Shown: positions 1 through 9,206, numbered from the stretch's first letter. The stretch is DNA of 64,000 nucleotides from Lachnospiraceae bacterium UBA938 (GCA_002293475.1 DBDG01000060.1:1-64000), one strand, 5' to 3'. The notes: generated by a model from the letters alone, not told the origin. Numbers and translations are program-made.

Positions 1-1
1 G

Positions 2-127
2 CTTACAGCGAAAATAATTCTATCCGACAAAATATTGACTGATGCGATTACCGAAGCAGGGTATGAAATGGTAAGGATTTATACTAAATTGTCAATTTTG
101 TGTCGTAAATTTGTGCAAAACCGATAA
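2..127 (+). CDS. C-terminal end of a possible heavy-metal-associated (HMA) domain protein, partial
   Basis: A frame open from the window edge to a TAA at 125-127 reads ...ILSDKILTDAITEAGYEMVRI... The spacing of hydrophobic residues and the GYE turn resemble the last helix and strand of HMA (CopZ or P-type ATPase N-terminal) domains. The metal-binding CxxC would lie upstream, outside the window, so the assignment is tentative. The last 17 codons run past the usual domain end. Confidence 0.35.
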   Translation, partial: LTAKIILSDKILTDAITEAGYEMVRIYTKLSILCRKFVQNR

Positions 128-253
128 TTTATTATTAATTATTTCATTTTATTATTTATTTATCAGTGTATTTATGTTAATATATTGATGTATGACGAAC
201 TAGTTATTTTGTTCCTGAAAATAGGCTATAAAGCTGACGAGAAGGTAAAGCGT

Positions 254-1339
254 ATGAGAAGAATCCCTTTAATGATGCTAACTCCAGATATGAAACTTGG
301 TAAGTCCATATATAGCGAAGCTGTTATGCTGCTTAGAAAAGGCACAGCCAACTTGAACCGCTATATCAACAAGCTGAGTGAATTGGGCATCGACACCGTT
401 TATGTCGATGATAAAGTCAGTGAAGGTATCGAAATACCCGACGCAATCTCGGAAGAAACCCGTAAACAATGCAAGGAGGCATTAACAGATACCTTTTTAC
501 ATATTCAGCAAGGCGGCAGCCTTGAAAGTAAAAGATTATCCGAACTGGTGTCACATCTAATAGAAGAGATTGTGGGCCAGCCCAATATCATCGTCAGCCT
601 TCATGACATCGGCAGTTCCAAGGATGAAACCCTGCTACATTGCGTAAACACGGCAGTCTATGGACTGATATTGGCCAACCGGGTGGGCATGAGCGAGATT
701 TCCCAGCGCGATCTGGCCCAAGGGCTTTTGCTTCACGATATCGGCAAGATTGCCCTTGACCAGAAGATACTGTACAAAAGAGAGCGGCTTACTGATGATG
801 AATTTGCCCATATTATGCAGCATCCGGTTTTGGGCTATGACATCCTGAAAAAGGATCCGCTTCTTACCGAAGCGACCAGGCGTATCGCCTTAAGCCACCA
901 CGAACGTCTGGACGGTTCCGGCTACTTAAACGGTGCCAGCGGCGGCGAGCTTAATTATCTGACTAGGATTGCGTCAATCGTGGACGTTTACGACGCATTG
1001 ACCGTGAACCGCTGTTACCGTAAGAGCTTTACGCCAAGTAAAGCGGCGGATATCCTGATGGCTGATGCAGTGGAAAAACTGGATGCCGAGCTGACCGCCA
1101 ACTTTTTCCAGAGCATTGCGATATATCCCAACGGTAATCCGCTGATTCTGTCGGACGGCAGCATGGCCATCGTAAAAGAGCAGAACCCAGGGATTCCCTT
1201 CCGGCCGGTCGTGCGTGTGGTCGAATCAAAGAACGGCAAGAATATGCCCGGCGAAGACATCGACCTGTCCACCGTGCTGAACATCACTGTTATTGAGGAC
1301 GATCCGGAGATTATCTCCGCCATGCAGATGGCAATGTAG
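254..1339 (+). CDS. HD-GYP domain protein (probable cyclic-di-GMP phosphodiesterase)
   Basis: About 361 residues. The C-terminal half carries an HD-GYP domain: HDIGKIALD (metal-binding HD), then HHERLDGSGYLNG, the GYP loop with Leu instead of Pro, and DVYDALT. The family hydrolyses c-di-GMP to pGpG or GMP with a di-iron centre. The N-terminal ~100 residues resemble the DUF3391-like region often found before HD-GYP. No membrane segment or receiver domain is visible, so it is probably cytosolic. The ATG at 254 is preceded by GAAGG at 241-245; the frame is open upstream to a TTG at 185 without a ribosome site. Activity with a GYL variant is inferred, not shown. Confidence 0.85.
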   Translation: MRRIPLMMLTPDMKLGKSIYSEAVMLLRKGTANLNRYINKLSELGIDTVYVDDKVSEGIEIPDAISEETRKQCKEALTDTFLHIQQGGSLESKRLSELVSHLIEEIVGQPNIIVSLHDIGSSKDETLLHCVNTAVYGLILANRVGMSEISQRDLAQGLLLHDIGKIALDQKILYKRERLTDDEFAHIMQHPVLGYDILKKDPLLTEATRRIALSHHERLDGSGYLNGASGGELNYLTRIASIVDVYDALTVNRCYRKSFTPSKAADILMADAVEKLDAELTANFFQSIAIYPNGNPLILSDGSMAIVKEQNPGIPFRPVVRVVESKNGKNMPGEDIDLSTVLNITVIEDDPEIISAMQMAM

Positions 1340-1356
1340 ACTGGGGGCGAATCTCC

Positions 1357-1385
1357 TTGACAAAGCTTTTTTCGACAGCTATATT
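1357..1385 (+). promoter_or_regulatory. Promoter of the valS leader
   Basis: TTGACA (1357-1362), 17-bp spacer, TATATT (1380-1385). Transcription would start near 1392, only about 20 nt before a strong intrinsic terminator, so valS may be controlled by premature termination. Confidence 0.6.
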
Positions 1386-1410
1386 TAATAGAAAGAGCAG
1401 CAATAACACG

Positions 1411-1440
1411 CCCTTTGCCGAAACCGGTAAGGGGTTTTTT
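1411..1440 (+). terminator. Intrinsic terminator between the HD-GYP gene and valS
   Basis: A 10-bp stem (1411-1420 with 1425-1434, two G-T wobbles), AAAC loop and six T. It ends HD-GYP transcription and, because of the promoter just upstream, may also act as an attenuator for valS. Confidence 0.85.
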
Positions 1441-1481
1441 GCTCTAAGAAACGAAAGCTGCCAGTCAGCGGCCTTTAGAGC
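1441..1481 (+). promoter_or_regulatory. valS leader hairpin downstream of the terminator
   Basis: GCTCTAAG (1441-1448) can pair with CTTTAGAGC (1473-1481), enclosing an inner GCTG/CAGC stem (1457-1460 and 1466-1469). The same GCTCT could instead pair with AGAGC at 1394-1398, around the terminator. The two pairings exclude each other. No T-box consensus is present. Confidence 0.4.
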
Positions 1482-1521
1482 ATATTAGATACAATCTCAT
1501 TGACCAAGAAAGGAAATCACC

Positions 1522-4311
1522 ATGAGCAAAGAACTAGCCAAGACCTATGACCCCAAAGAAATGGAAGAAAAATTATACCAGAAATGGGTAGCAAAGCGGT
1601 ATTTCCACGCCGAGCCCGATCCTGCCCGTAAGCCTTTCACCATCGTCATCCCGCCGCCGAATATCACCGGCCAGCTTCATATGGGGCACGCGCTTGACAA
1701 CACCATCCAAGATATCCTCATCCGTTTCCGGCGGATGCAGGGCTACAATGCCCTATGGCAGCCCGGAACCGATCATGCCAGTATTGCCACGGAACTGCGG
1801 ATCCGGGAAAAACTGAAAGAAGAAGGCATTGACCGTTATGATCTGGGCCGCGAAGGTTTTATCAGCCGCGCCTGGGAATGGCGGGAGGAATATGGCGGCC
1901 GCATCATTGAACAGCTTAAGAAGCTCGGTTCTTCCTGTGACTGGGAACGTGAACGTTTTACTATGGATGAAGGAAACAATAAAGCCGTCAATGAAGTCTT
2001 CTGCAAGATGTACCATAAAGGCTATATATACAAAGGCAGCCGGATGATTAACTGGTGTCCGGTCTGCAACACCTCTATTTCCGATGCCGAAGTCGAACAT
2101 GAGGAACAGCAGGGCCATCTCTGGCACATGAAGTACCCTCTGATCGAAGCTGACGGTTCCCTAAGTAAGGACACTTTTGTGACCTTTGCGACTACCCGCC
2201 CGGAAACAATGCTGGGCGATACCGCTGTAGCCGTCAACCCCAAAGACGCTCGTTACCGTGGCCTAGTCGGCAGAAAGGTCATGCTGCCCTTAATAAACCG
2301 GGCTATCCCGGTCATTGCCGACGACTATGTTGACATGGAATTCGGAACGGGCGTGGTTAAAATCACCCCCGCCCACGATCCCAACGATTTCGAGGTGGGC
2401 CGACGCCATCAGCTGCCCGTGATCAATATTATGAACGACGATGCCACCATCAACGAAGCCGGCGGCCGTTTTGCCGGTCTGACCCGTGAGGAAGCCCGAA
2501 AAGCCATAGTCCGGGAATTTGCCGCGATGGATCTGCTGGTCAAAACAGAAGACTATGCCCACAGCGTCGGGATCCATGACCGTTGCAATACGACCATAGA
2601 ACCGCTTATCAAGCAGCAGTGGTTTGTTAAGATGGAGGAACTGATCAAGCCGGCGATACAAGCGGTCAAGAACGGGGAGATCCGGCTGGTGCCGGAAAGG
2701 GTGGAAAAACTCTATTATAACTGGACAGACAATATCCGTGACTGGTGTATCAGCCGTCAGCTCTGGTGGGGGCACCGGATCCCGGCTTATTACTGCGGCC
2801 AGTGCGGCGAGACCGTGATCAGCCCGGAGCCGGTGGAAAGATGCCCTAAATGCGGGCAGGAACATATGGAGCAGGATCCTGATACCCTGGACACTTGGTT
2901 CTCCTCAGCCCTATGGCCGTTCTCGACCCTGGGATGGCCGGAACAGACCGAAGACCTCAAGTACTTCTATCCTACCGACGTACTGGTCACCGCTTACGAC
3001 ATCATTTTCTTCTGGGTCATCCGGATGATTTTCTCCGGTTACGAGCACATGGGAGAAAAACCTTTCCATACGGTTCTGATTCACGGGCTGATCAGGGATT
3101 CGCAGGGAAGAAAGATGAGCAAGTCGCTGGGAAATGGCATCGATCCCTTGGAAATCATTGATAAATACGGGGCCGACGCGCTGCGGTTTGCCCTGATTAC
3201 CGGCAACTCTCCGGGCAATGATATGCGTTTTCATATGGAGAAAGTCGAGGCAAGCCGTAATTTTGCCAATAAGATATGGAACGCCTCCCGCTTTATCATG
3301 ATGAATATGAACGACATAAGCAATGCCGCCTCTCTGGCAGCAGCAACGGCAGACACAGCCGCTCCGGCAGCAGCATCGGCTTTCTTAACAGCATCCGTTC
3401 CTGCCGACGCGCTGCAGCCGGTAGACAAATGGATATTGTCCAAATACAACCGTCTGGTCAAAGAAGTCACCGAGCAGATGGAAAACTTTGATTTGGGCAT
3501 CGCTGCCCAGAAGATATATGATTTTATCTGGGACGAATTCTGCGACTGGTATATTGAGATGGTTAAGCCAAGGCTTTATGCCGGAACTGGCCAGGCCGAA
3601 GACGGCAGCCTTCCTGAACCTAAGGATGCGGGCAGTCATTCCGGCCGTGAAACTGCCCTGTGGACCCTGACCACAGTTCTCACCGGAGTGTTAAAGCTGC
3701 TCCATCCATACCTGCCTTTTATCACCGAAGAGATATACTGTACCCTAAAGCCCGCTGAAGCATCCATCATGATTTCGCGCTGGCCGGAGTATCAGGAGGG
3801 GTGGAATTATCCCCATGAAGAAAAGGAAGTCGAGACCATCAAAGAAGCCGTCAGGGGGATAAGGAACATCCGGGTGGAAATGAATGTCCCGCCCCGCCGC
3901 AAATCCAGCATATATATAGTCAGCGAAAAAGAGGAAGTCAGGGATATTTTTACCGAAGGCCGCCTTTTCTTTGCGGCACTGGCCAATGCTTCCGATATTT
4001 ATCTGCAAACGGATAAAACCAGCATACCCGAGGATGCGGTCTCGGTAGTAATAGCCGATGCGTCTCTCTATATTCCCTTTGCCGAGCTAGTTGACATCGC
4101 TAAAGAGATTGAACGTCTTACCAAAGAGCAGAAACGCCTTGAAGGTGAACTTGCCAGGGTTGACGGAATGCTGGCCAATCCAAAGTTCCGTTCGGCGGCT
4201 CCGGCGGATAAAGTGGCGGCAGAAGAAGAAAAGCAGTTGAAATACCGGCAGATGAGTGAACAGGTCAAGATGCGCTTGCAACAATTAAGAAATTTGGGTA
4301 AAATGAAGTAA
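1522..4311 (+). CDS. valS: Valyl-tRNA synthetase
   Basis: Class I aminoacyl-tRNA synthetase, 929 residues, charging tRNA-Val in the cytoplasm. The HIGH signature is HMGH at residues 53-56 in PPPNITGQLHMGHALD. The zinc-binding CGQCGE and CPKCGQ pairs and the KMSKS loop (531-535) are present, and the C-terminus has the ValS coiled-coil arm (EIERLTKEQKRLEGEL). An Ala-rich low-complexity stretch at about residues 603-630 lies in the anticodon-binding region and looks like an insertion. AGGAAA precedes the ATG at good spacing. A tRNA-Val gene lies elsewhere in the window at 51590. Confidence 0.97.
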   Translation: MSKELAKTYDPKEMEEKLYQKWVAKRYFHAEPDPARKPFTIVIPPPNITGQLHMGHALDNTIQDILIRFRRMQGYNALWQPGTDHASIATELRIREKLKEEGIDRYDLGREGFISRAWEWREEYGGRIIEQLKKLGSSCDWERERFTMDEGNNKAVNEVFCKMYHKGYIYKGSRMINWCPVCNTSISDAEVEHEEQQGHLWHMKYPLIEADGSLSKDTFVTFATTRPETMLGDTAVAVNPKDARYRGLVGRKVMLPLINRAIPVIADDYVDMEFGTGVVKITPAHDPNDFEVGRRHQLPVINIMNDDATINEAGGRFAGLTREEARKAIVREFAAMDLLVKTEDYAHSVGIHDRCNTTIEPLIKQQWFVKMEELIKPAIQAVKNGEIRLVPERVEKLYYNWTDNIRDWCISRQLWWGHRIPAYYCGQCGETVISPEPVERCPKCGQEHMEQDPDTLDTWFSSALWPFSTLGWPEQTEDLKYFYPTDVLVTAYDIIFFWVIRMIFSGYEHMGEKPFHTVLIHGLIRDSQGRKMSKSLGNGIDPLEIIDKYGADALRFALITGNSPGNDMRFHMEKVEASRNFANKIWNASRFIMMNMNDISNAASLAAATADTAAPAAASAFLTASVPADALQPVDKWILSKYNRLVKEVTEQMENFDLGIAAQKIYDFIWDEFCDWYIEMVKPRLYAGTGQAEDGSLPEPKDAGSHSGRETALWTLTTVLTGVLKLLHPYLPFITEEIYCTLKPAEASIMISRWPEYQEGWNYPHEEKEVETIKEAVRGIRNIRVEMNVPPRRKSSIYIVSEKEEVRDIFTEGRLFFAALANASDIYLQTDKTSIPEDAVSVVIADASLYIPFAELVDIAKEIERLTKEQKRLEGELARVDGMLANPKFRSAAPADKVAAEEEKQLKYRQMSEQVKMRLQQLRNLGKMK

Positions 4312-4361
4312 GGGCTATCCCTTTGGTGCTAAAATCTATTTTGCCAACGCAGGAGAATTTC

Positions 4362-5837
4362 ATGGACAATGACGGCATGCTTCCGCAAGGCACTGATCCG
4401 GCCACGACGGAAAGTATTATGGATAAGGCTTCCTCGGATACCATGCTTCCACGACTCGATATCAACCGGTCTTATGCCAAGATTGAAGAAGACAGTATGA
4501 GAGCATGGTTATATTTAATGCCTCCCGAATCCGGAGATATCAAATATAGCAAGCAGGAAATCAAAGACTATCTAAAGCGGAGCGGAATTGTCTTCGGATA
4601 CCATGAATCCAACATCTCCGCTATGGCCAACAAGGGCGTTTACTGCCGGGAGATCGTGGTTGCCGAGGGGCGGCAGCCGGAAGAAGGTGAGGACGGTTAT
4701 TTTGAATATACTTTTGATGCCGAAGTAAAAGGCCCACAGATCATGGAAGACGGAACGGTTGACTATACGGCGGTCAATAAGATAGTCAATGTCCGTGTCG
4801 GGGATAAGCTTGCAACCTACCGTCCGGCCAGACAAGGTTTTGATGGCAGCGATATACTGGGCAATCTCATAAAAGTGGCAGTGGCTAAGGAACTGCCGAT
4901 ACTCCGAGGAGCCGGTATCAGCAGGAGAGATACTGAAGATATCTACTACGCGGAAAAAGAAGGCAAGGTCGAACTGCGCGACGGTAAGCTTGATATCAAG
5001 AGCACCCATGAAATATTCGGCGATGTGGATCTGACCATCGGCAAAGTAGAATTTTTCGGTGACATAGTAATAAACGGCAACGTATTGTCCGGCGTATTAG
5101 TCCGTGCCGGAAGAAATATAGAAATTAGAGGTTCTGTCGAAGCGGCCTCCCTGTTTGCCGGCGGCGACATCATAATGCAGCGGGGCATCCAGGGGCAGCA
5201 GCGTGCCAAGGTATCCGCTAGGGGCAGCGTATTCGCCAAGTTCATTGAGCAGACGATCGTAACGGCCGGTGTCGATGTGGTCGCCGATAGCATCATGAAC
5301 TCCCGTATCGTGGCCGAAGGCATGGTCAAGCTGTCCGGGAAGAGAGGTATCATCGTCGGCGGCTACACCCACGGCCTGCTCGGGATCGACACGGTGACTG
5401 TGGGCAATGATGCCGAAACCCGAACCGTGGTTCATGCCGGCTGTGAAGCGGATATGTTTGACAAAGGCATGGAGCTGAAAAAGCGGGAAGTACAGGTCAG
5501 GCGTAATATTGATGAACTGCGGGAGACCTTGGAGGAAATCGAGAAAAAGACGGCCATATATGGCGATAAGGTGCAGACGATGGACTCATCGGCTTTGAGG
5601 GCCAAGAATCAGGAAAAGGAGCTGCGCGAGGAACTGTCGATACTTGTCAGTGACCAGCAGGACATCCAAGCTTATATTCAGAGGGGAAAAGGGGCTCAGA
5701 TCCGCATCGACGGCAATATCTACCGCGGGACAGTTATCTGTGTGGCACAACTGCAGATGCCGATTGAGAAGAATACCAGTTTTATGAATTATATTGCACA
5801 GGGGGGGGCGATTGTCGGGAGCGTTATTGTGCATTAG
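4362..5837 (+). CDS. FapA-family (DUF342) polymer-forming protein
   Basis: About 491 residues. The sequence has the FapA/DUF342 layout: an N-terminal alpha/beta region, a long glycine-rich right-handed beta-helix (residues ~200-350, for example GDIVINGNVLSGVLVRAG), a coiled coil (~365-440), and a return to beta structure (IRIDGNIYRGTVI). Members include Vibrio FapA and clostridial proteins near signalling and motility genes; the biochemical role is unclear. The ATG at 4362 has AGGAG at 4351-4355. The frame opens 39 nt earlier without a site. It follows valS by 50 bp and may be cotranscribed. Confidence 0.8.
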   Translation: MDNDGMLPQGTDPATTESIMDKASSDTMLPRLDINRSYAKIEEDSMRAWLYLMPPESGDIKYSKQEIKDYLKRSGIVFGYHESNISAMANKGVYCREIVVAEGRQPEEGEDGYFEYTFDAEVKGPQIMEDGTVDYTAVNKIVNVRVGDKLATYRPARQGFDGSDILGNLIKVAVAKELPILRGAGISRRDTEDIYYAEKEGKVELRDGKLDIKSTHEIFGDVDLTIGKVEFFGDIVINGNVLSGVLVRAGRNIEIRGSVEAASLFAGGDIIMQRGIQGQQRAKVSARGSVFAKFIEQTIVTAGVDVVADSIMNSRIVAEGMVKLSGKRGIIVGGYTHGLLGIDTVTVGNDAETRTVVHAGCEADMFDKGMELKKREVQVRRNIDELRETLEEIEKKTAIYGDKVQTMDSSALRAKNQEKELREELSILVSDQQDIQAYIQRGKGAQIRIDGNIYRGTVICVAQLQMPIEKNTSFMNYIAQGGAIVGSVIVH

Positions 5838-5852
5838 GTGGGCAGGCGACGT

Positions 5853-6003
5853 ATTGCCGTTTTGGGTCATCGGCGTATTGCCGTTGGAGGGTCATCGGAT
5901 TTTGCCGTTTTGGGTCATTGGCGTATTGCCGTTGGAGGGTCATCGGATTATTGCCGTTTTGGGTCATTGGCGTATTGCCGTTGGAGGGTCATCGACATAT
6001 TGC
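5853..6003. repeat. 24-bp tandem repeats, alternating in two variants
   Basis: Three copies of a 48-49-bp unit begin at 5856, 5904 and 5953. Each unit is two related 24-bp halves, one containing GCCGTTTTGGGTCAT and the other GCCGTTGGAGGGTCATCGG. The consensus GGGTCATCGRCRTATTGCC matches the left terminus of the palindromic element that follows, so the array looks like tandem copies of the element's end. Nothing else is visible in the gap after the FapA-like gene. Confidence 0.85.
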
Positions 6004-6236
6004 CTAGGCATCATCGGCTCCGGTTCCGGCTCCCGGAAATAAGTACAACTAAGTTTCTCACCTTGCAGTTTTGGCTGCGGCCGCTACCGGCGTTCAAGCG
6101 CCATCCATGGCGCGTGAAGCCTTGGCCGGACCTCCGTGTCCGGCCATAGCTAGGTTGTTTTGACGTGAGAAACTAAGATGCACTAATTTCCTCTCGCAAG
6201 TCACCTAAGCCGATGATGCCTAGGCAATATGTCGAT
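5991..6236 (+). mobile_element. Palindromic MITE-like element, copy A
   Basis: About 246 bp bounded by perfect 29-bp inverted repeats (5991-6019 and 6208-6236). Subterminal inverted repeats containing TAGTTTCTCAC follow. The centre has a GCGCCATCCATGGCGC hairpin and a GC-rich hairpin at 6124-6145. No ORF of credible length lies inside. A second copy, in opposite orientation, lies at 7531-7769 on the other side of the LRR gene. No transposase is nearby, so any movement would need help in trans. Element identity is inferred from structure. Confidence 0.75.
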
Positions 6237-6293
6237 TCGGTATCGCAACTTGACGGTTGGAAAACTTATGTAACGAAAGGAATCATTAAAGCT

Positions 6294-7448
6294 GTGAGTA
6301 AAAATTCTTTTGGTATTGGATTTTTCTTTATTATTGCAATGTTGACACTTACGGCCTGTAGTAGCCGATTGTCTGATACCGGTGAGAGTAGCTCTGATGA
6401 CATATTACTGCAATCTATGGCAGCGACAGATTTACCCGGTCAAGTATTAACCCCAACGACACTGGCAGCAACACCAACTGATATAGTAGAAACCGTCAGC
6501 TTTGTTGATAAAAATTTTGAGTCAGCTGTACGGGAGATAATCAACAAACCAGAAGGTGACATAATGCAAGAGGACGTAGCGGAGATAACCTCTCTTGTTA
6601 TTGACAAACGTAAAATCACTGACATGACAGGCATTGAATACTTCATAGCCCTGACTGAGCTGACATGTTCCGGTAACCTGTTCACATCAATTGATTTGCG
6701 CAGCAATGTTAATCTTACGTACCTTGACTGTAATAACAATCCGCTTTCTGCCCTTGATATCTCCCAAAACACGGCTCTGACCTATCTTGACTGCCGCTAT
6801 ATTCAGCTTGAGGAGCTTGATGTCTCTCAAAATACGGCTCTGACATACCTTGATTGCGGTTATAACCGGCTTTCTTCTCTTGATCTGTCAAACAATAGGG
6901 TCTTGACCCACCTTGCCTGTGGCCCCCACAATCTGCTGACTTCACTTGACATAAGCCAAAATACAGCCCTGTCTTATCTTGATTGCAGCATTAACTGGCT
7001 GTCATCGCTTGACATATCTAATAACCCGGCCTTAACACACCTGAAATGTAGCAATAATTACCAAATGACTGAACTGGATGTATCTACCCATACGGCTCTT
7101 ACTTACTTGAACCTCAGTTATAACCAAATCCCTTATCTAGACGTATCCGCAAATATCAACCTGCAATCTCTTTATTGCGATGCCAATGGAATCACATCTA
7201 TTGATGTATCTAAGAATACTGAGCTGCTCTGGTTTTCCTGCGGATTTAACGAACTGACTTCACTTGATGTTAGCAATAACACTAAGCTGCAGTCACTTTG
7301 GTGTTTTGATAATCAGTTACAAGCCCTTGATGTCACCCAGAACCAAGAGCTCACTTTTATCAACTGCGAAAATAATAAAATGAAGGATCCCTCCGCTGTT
7401 GTCGGAGTAAATGAGAACAAGACAGAGCTAATCTTTTATCACGTATAA
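6294..7448 (+). CDS. Leucine-rich-repeat surface lipoprotein
   Basis: About 384 residues from a GTG at 6294, with AAAGGA at 6276-6281. The N-terminus is a lipoprotein signal (positive start, hydrophobic GIGFFFIIAM, lipobox LTAC), so it is likely anchored to the outer face of the membrane. After a Ser/Thr-rich linker come about a dozen ~21-residue repeats of the type LDVSxNTxLTYLDCxxNxL. The regularly placed Cys resembles the cysteine ladder of internalin-J-type LRRs. The frame extends upstream into the right repeat of element A, which is not a plausible start. Inverted palindromic elements on both sides suggest it could be carried cargo. The ligand is unknown. Confidence 0.85.
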   Translation: MSKNSFGIGFFFIIAMLTLTACSSRLSDTGESSSDDILLQSMAATDLPGQVLTPTTLAATPTDIVETVSFVDKNFESAVREIINKPEGDIMQEDVAEITSLVIDKRKITDMTGIEYFIALTELTCSGNLFTSIDLRSNVNLTYLDCNNNPLSALDISQNTALTYLDCRYIQLEELDVSQNTALTYLDCGYNRLSSLDLSNNRVLTHLACGPHNLLTSLDISQNTALSYLDCSINWLSSLDISNNPALTHLKCSNNYQMTELDVSTHTALTYLNLSYNQIPYLDVSANINLQSLYCDANGITSIDVSKNTELLWFSCGFNELTSLDVSNNTKLQSLWCFDNQLQALDVTQNQELTFINCENNKMKDPSAVVGVNENKTELIFYHV

Positions 7449-7530
7449 TATAGCTATTATTATATAATATTTTTCCTTCCGCCAAAACTAATGAACCTGA
7501 CCTTCTAAAAACCACCAGTTGGAATACCGA

Positions 7531-7769
7531 ATCGTCATATTGTGCCAGCATCATCGGATCAGGTGAATCCGGGAGAAAATTAGTGCATCTTAGTTTCTCA
7601 CTAAAAATAACAGTGATGGGCGGCCAAGGATGGCCGCCCAAGGCATCACGCGCCATGGATGGCGCTTGATGGCGGCACGGGAGCAGCCGATACTTTGGGT
7701 GAGAAACTTAGTTGCACTTATTTTCGGACGACTGAACCGGAGCCGATGATGCTGGCACAATATGACGAT
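7531..7769 (-). mobile_element. Palindromic MITE-like element, copy B
   Basis: About 239 bp with near-perfect terminal inverted repeats (7531-7560 and 7740-7769). The subterminal motif order shows it is inverted relative to copy A: here the GTGCATCTTAG end is on the left. The conserved core around GCGCCATGGATGGCGC and the GC-rich hairpin (7618-7639) match copy A. The hairpin arms differ in sequence but remain fully paired, as do the terminal repeats. Confidence 0.75.
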
Positions 7770-7775
7770 GACCAT

Positions 7776-7867
7776 AGAACGATAAAGTAGAATAAAGTAG
7801 AACGATAAAGTAGAATAAAGTAGAACGATAAAGTAGAATAAAGTAGAACGATAAAGCAGAAGGATGA
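7776..7867. repeat. 23-bp tandem repeat upstream of folC
   Basis: AGAACGATAAAGTAGAATAAAGT begins at 7776, 7799 and 7822, with a diverged partial copy from 7845. It lies directly before the folC ribosome site and may influence folC expression. Confidence 0.85.
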
Positions 7868-7877
7868 CAGTAAAAGG

Positions 7878-9206
7878 ATGACCCAGATAACCTACAGCGA
7901 ATGTGTAGAATATATCCTCAATATCCCCAAGACAAGCCACAAACATACCACCTCGGGTTCAACATATACCCTGGCGGACATCCGCGATTTCCTTGCCTTT
8001 ATGGGTGATCCTAGCGTGAAGAAGCACATCATCCATGTGGCAGGTACAAACGGAAAGGGCAGTGTCTGCGCTTATCTACGCGGTATCCTTACAGAGGCGA
8101 GAATCACTGTTGGGATGTTTACCTCGCCGCATCTGGTCACGATACGCGAACGCATTGTGATCGGGGACCGGCCGGTAACAGAAGATGAATTCACGGCCGC
8201 CTTTCGTGATGTCAAGGAAGCCGCCGAACGTTTTTCACAGCAGCGCAACGCCGCTTTCTGCCCGACCTTTTTTGAATTCCTTTTTTTTATGGCCATGAAT
8301 GTTTTTGCCAAGCATGACATCGAATACATTATTCTGGAAACCGGCCTGGGCGGCCGGCTGGATGCCACCAACGCGATTACTGCGCCAAAGCTCGGCGTCA
8401 TTACCCCGATAGGCTACGACCATATGGAATATCTGGGCGATAGCTTGGCAGCAATCGCTGGTGAAAAAGCGGGCATCATGAAGCCAGGAGTCCCGGTGGT
8501 GATATGGGATGAAAGAGAAGAAATTACCCGTAAGCTGCGAGCGGTTGCCGCGGAAACCGGCTGTCACCTTTTTCCGGTTCAGCCAGCCGACATAAAAATA
8601 AATGAAATAGAAAATAAAACCATTGATTTTTCTTTTCATTCTCGTTATGATAGGTATGTTAGGCTATGCTTGTCTACCACGGCATTGTATCAGCCGGGCA
8701 ACGCCGCTTTGGCTGTCCGGGCGGCAGAATTGCTGGAAGATAGGCGGATTTCCTGGGATAATGTCCGGGTCGGATTGTTAAAAACCGCTTGGCCGGGCCG
8801 TATGGAAGAGATTGAGGCAGGGATATTTTTGGATGGTGCCCATAATGAAGACGGGATCAGGGCTTTTTTGGATTCTGTCCGTGCCGACGGCTGCCGGGGA
8901 AAAAGGTTTCTATTGTTTGGCGGGGTCAGGGAAAAGCAATATGGCCGTATGGCCGCTATGCTGATCTGTTCGGGGCTGTTTGCCGAAGCTGCCGCGGTGC
9001 CGCTGGAGAATAGCCGCAGCTTATCTAGGGCAGAACTGGCGGAAGCATTTGACGGGGGCGGGGAACTGCCGGCCGCTATTTATGAGGATGCCGATGAAGG
9101 GCTTGCCGCCCTGAGGCGGAAGAAAAAAGACGAAGATGTGATTTATATTACCGGTTCCCTTTATTTGGCAGGACAGATAAAACGCGGTAAGGAGAAAATC
9201 TTATGA
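7878..9206 (+). CDS. folC: Folylpolyglutamate synthase / dihydrofolate synthase
   Basis: 442 residues of the Mur ligase family. The P-loop is HVAGTNGKGSVCAYLRG; LETGLGGRLDATN and GYDHMEYLG follow, and the C-terminal domain has the FLDGAHN motif. It adds glutamate to folates, and in many bacteria also makes dihydrofolate from dihydropteroate, in the cytoplasm with ATP. The start is not ideal: AAAGG directly abuts the ATG at 7878, and a five-codon frame (7864-7881) overlaps the start, which may allow translational coupling. The stop overlaps the next gene as ATGA. Confidence 0.95.
   Translation: MTQITYSECVEYILNIPKTSHKHTTSGSTYTLADIRDFLAFMGDPSVKKHIIHVAGTNGKGSVCAYLRGILTEARITVGMFTSPHLVTIRERIVIGDRPVTEDEFTAAFRDVKEAAERFSQQRNAAFCPTFFEFLFFMAMNVFAKHDIEYIILETGLGGRLDATNAITAPKLGVITPIGYDHMEYLGDSLAAIAGEKAGIMKPGVPVVIWDEREEITRKLRAVAAETGCHLFPVQPADIKINEIENKTIDFSFHSRYDRYVRLCLSTTALYQPGNAALAVRAAELLEDRRISWDNVRVGLLKTAWPGRMEEIEAGIFLDGAHNEDGIRAFLDSVRADGCRGKRFLLFGGVREKQYGRMAAMLICSGLFAEAAAVPLENSRSLSRAELAEAFDGGGELPAAIYEDADEGLAALRRKKKDEDVIYITGSLYLAGQIKRGKEKIL

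Noticed and set aside
1340..1521. T-box before valS
   Set aside because: The TGGAACC-type core and a valine specifier loop are absent; the leader is also too short.
1753..2865. 124- and 191-aa ORFs antisense to valS
   Set aside because: Shadow frames of a strongly conserved gene; no ribosome sites or recognisable domains.
5853..6003. CRISPR array
   Set aside because: Repeats are contiguous 24-bp units without unique spacers, and no cas gene is present.
5794..6149. ORFs of 82 and 103 aa with repeated VLGHWRIAVGGSS-type text
   Set aside because: They are translations of the 24-bp tandem repeats and element A, without ribosome sites.
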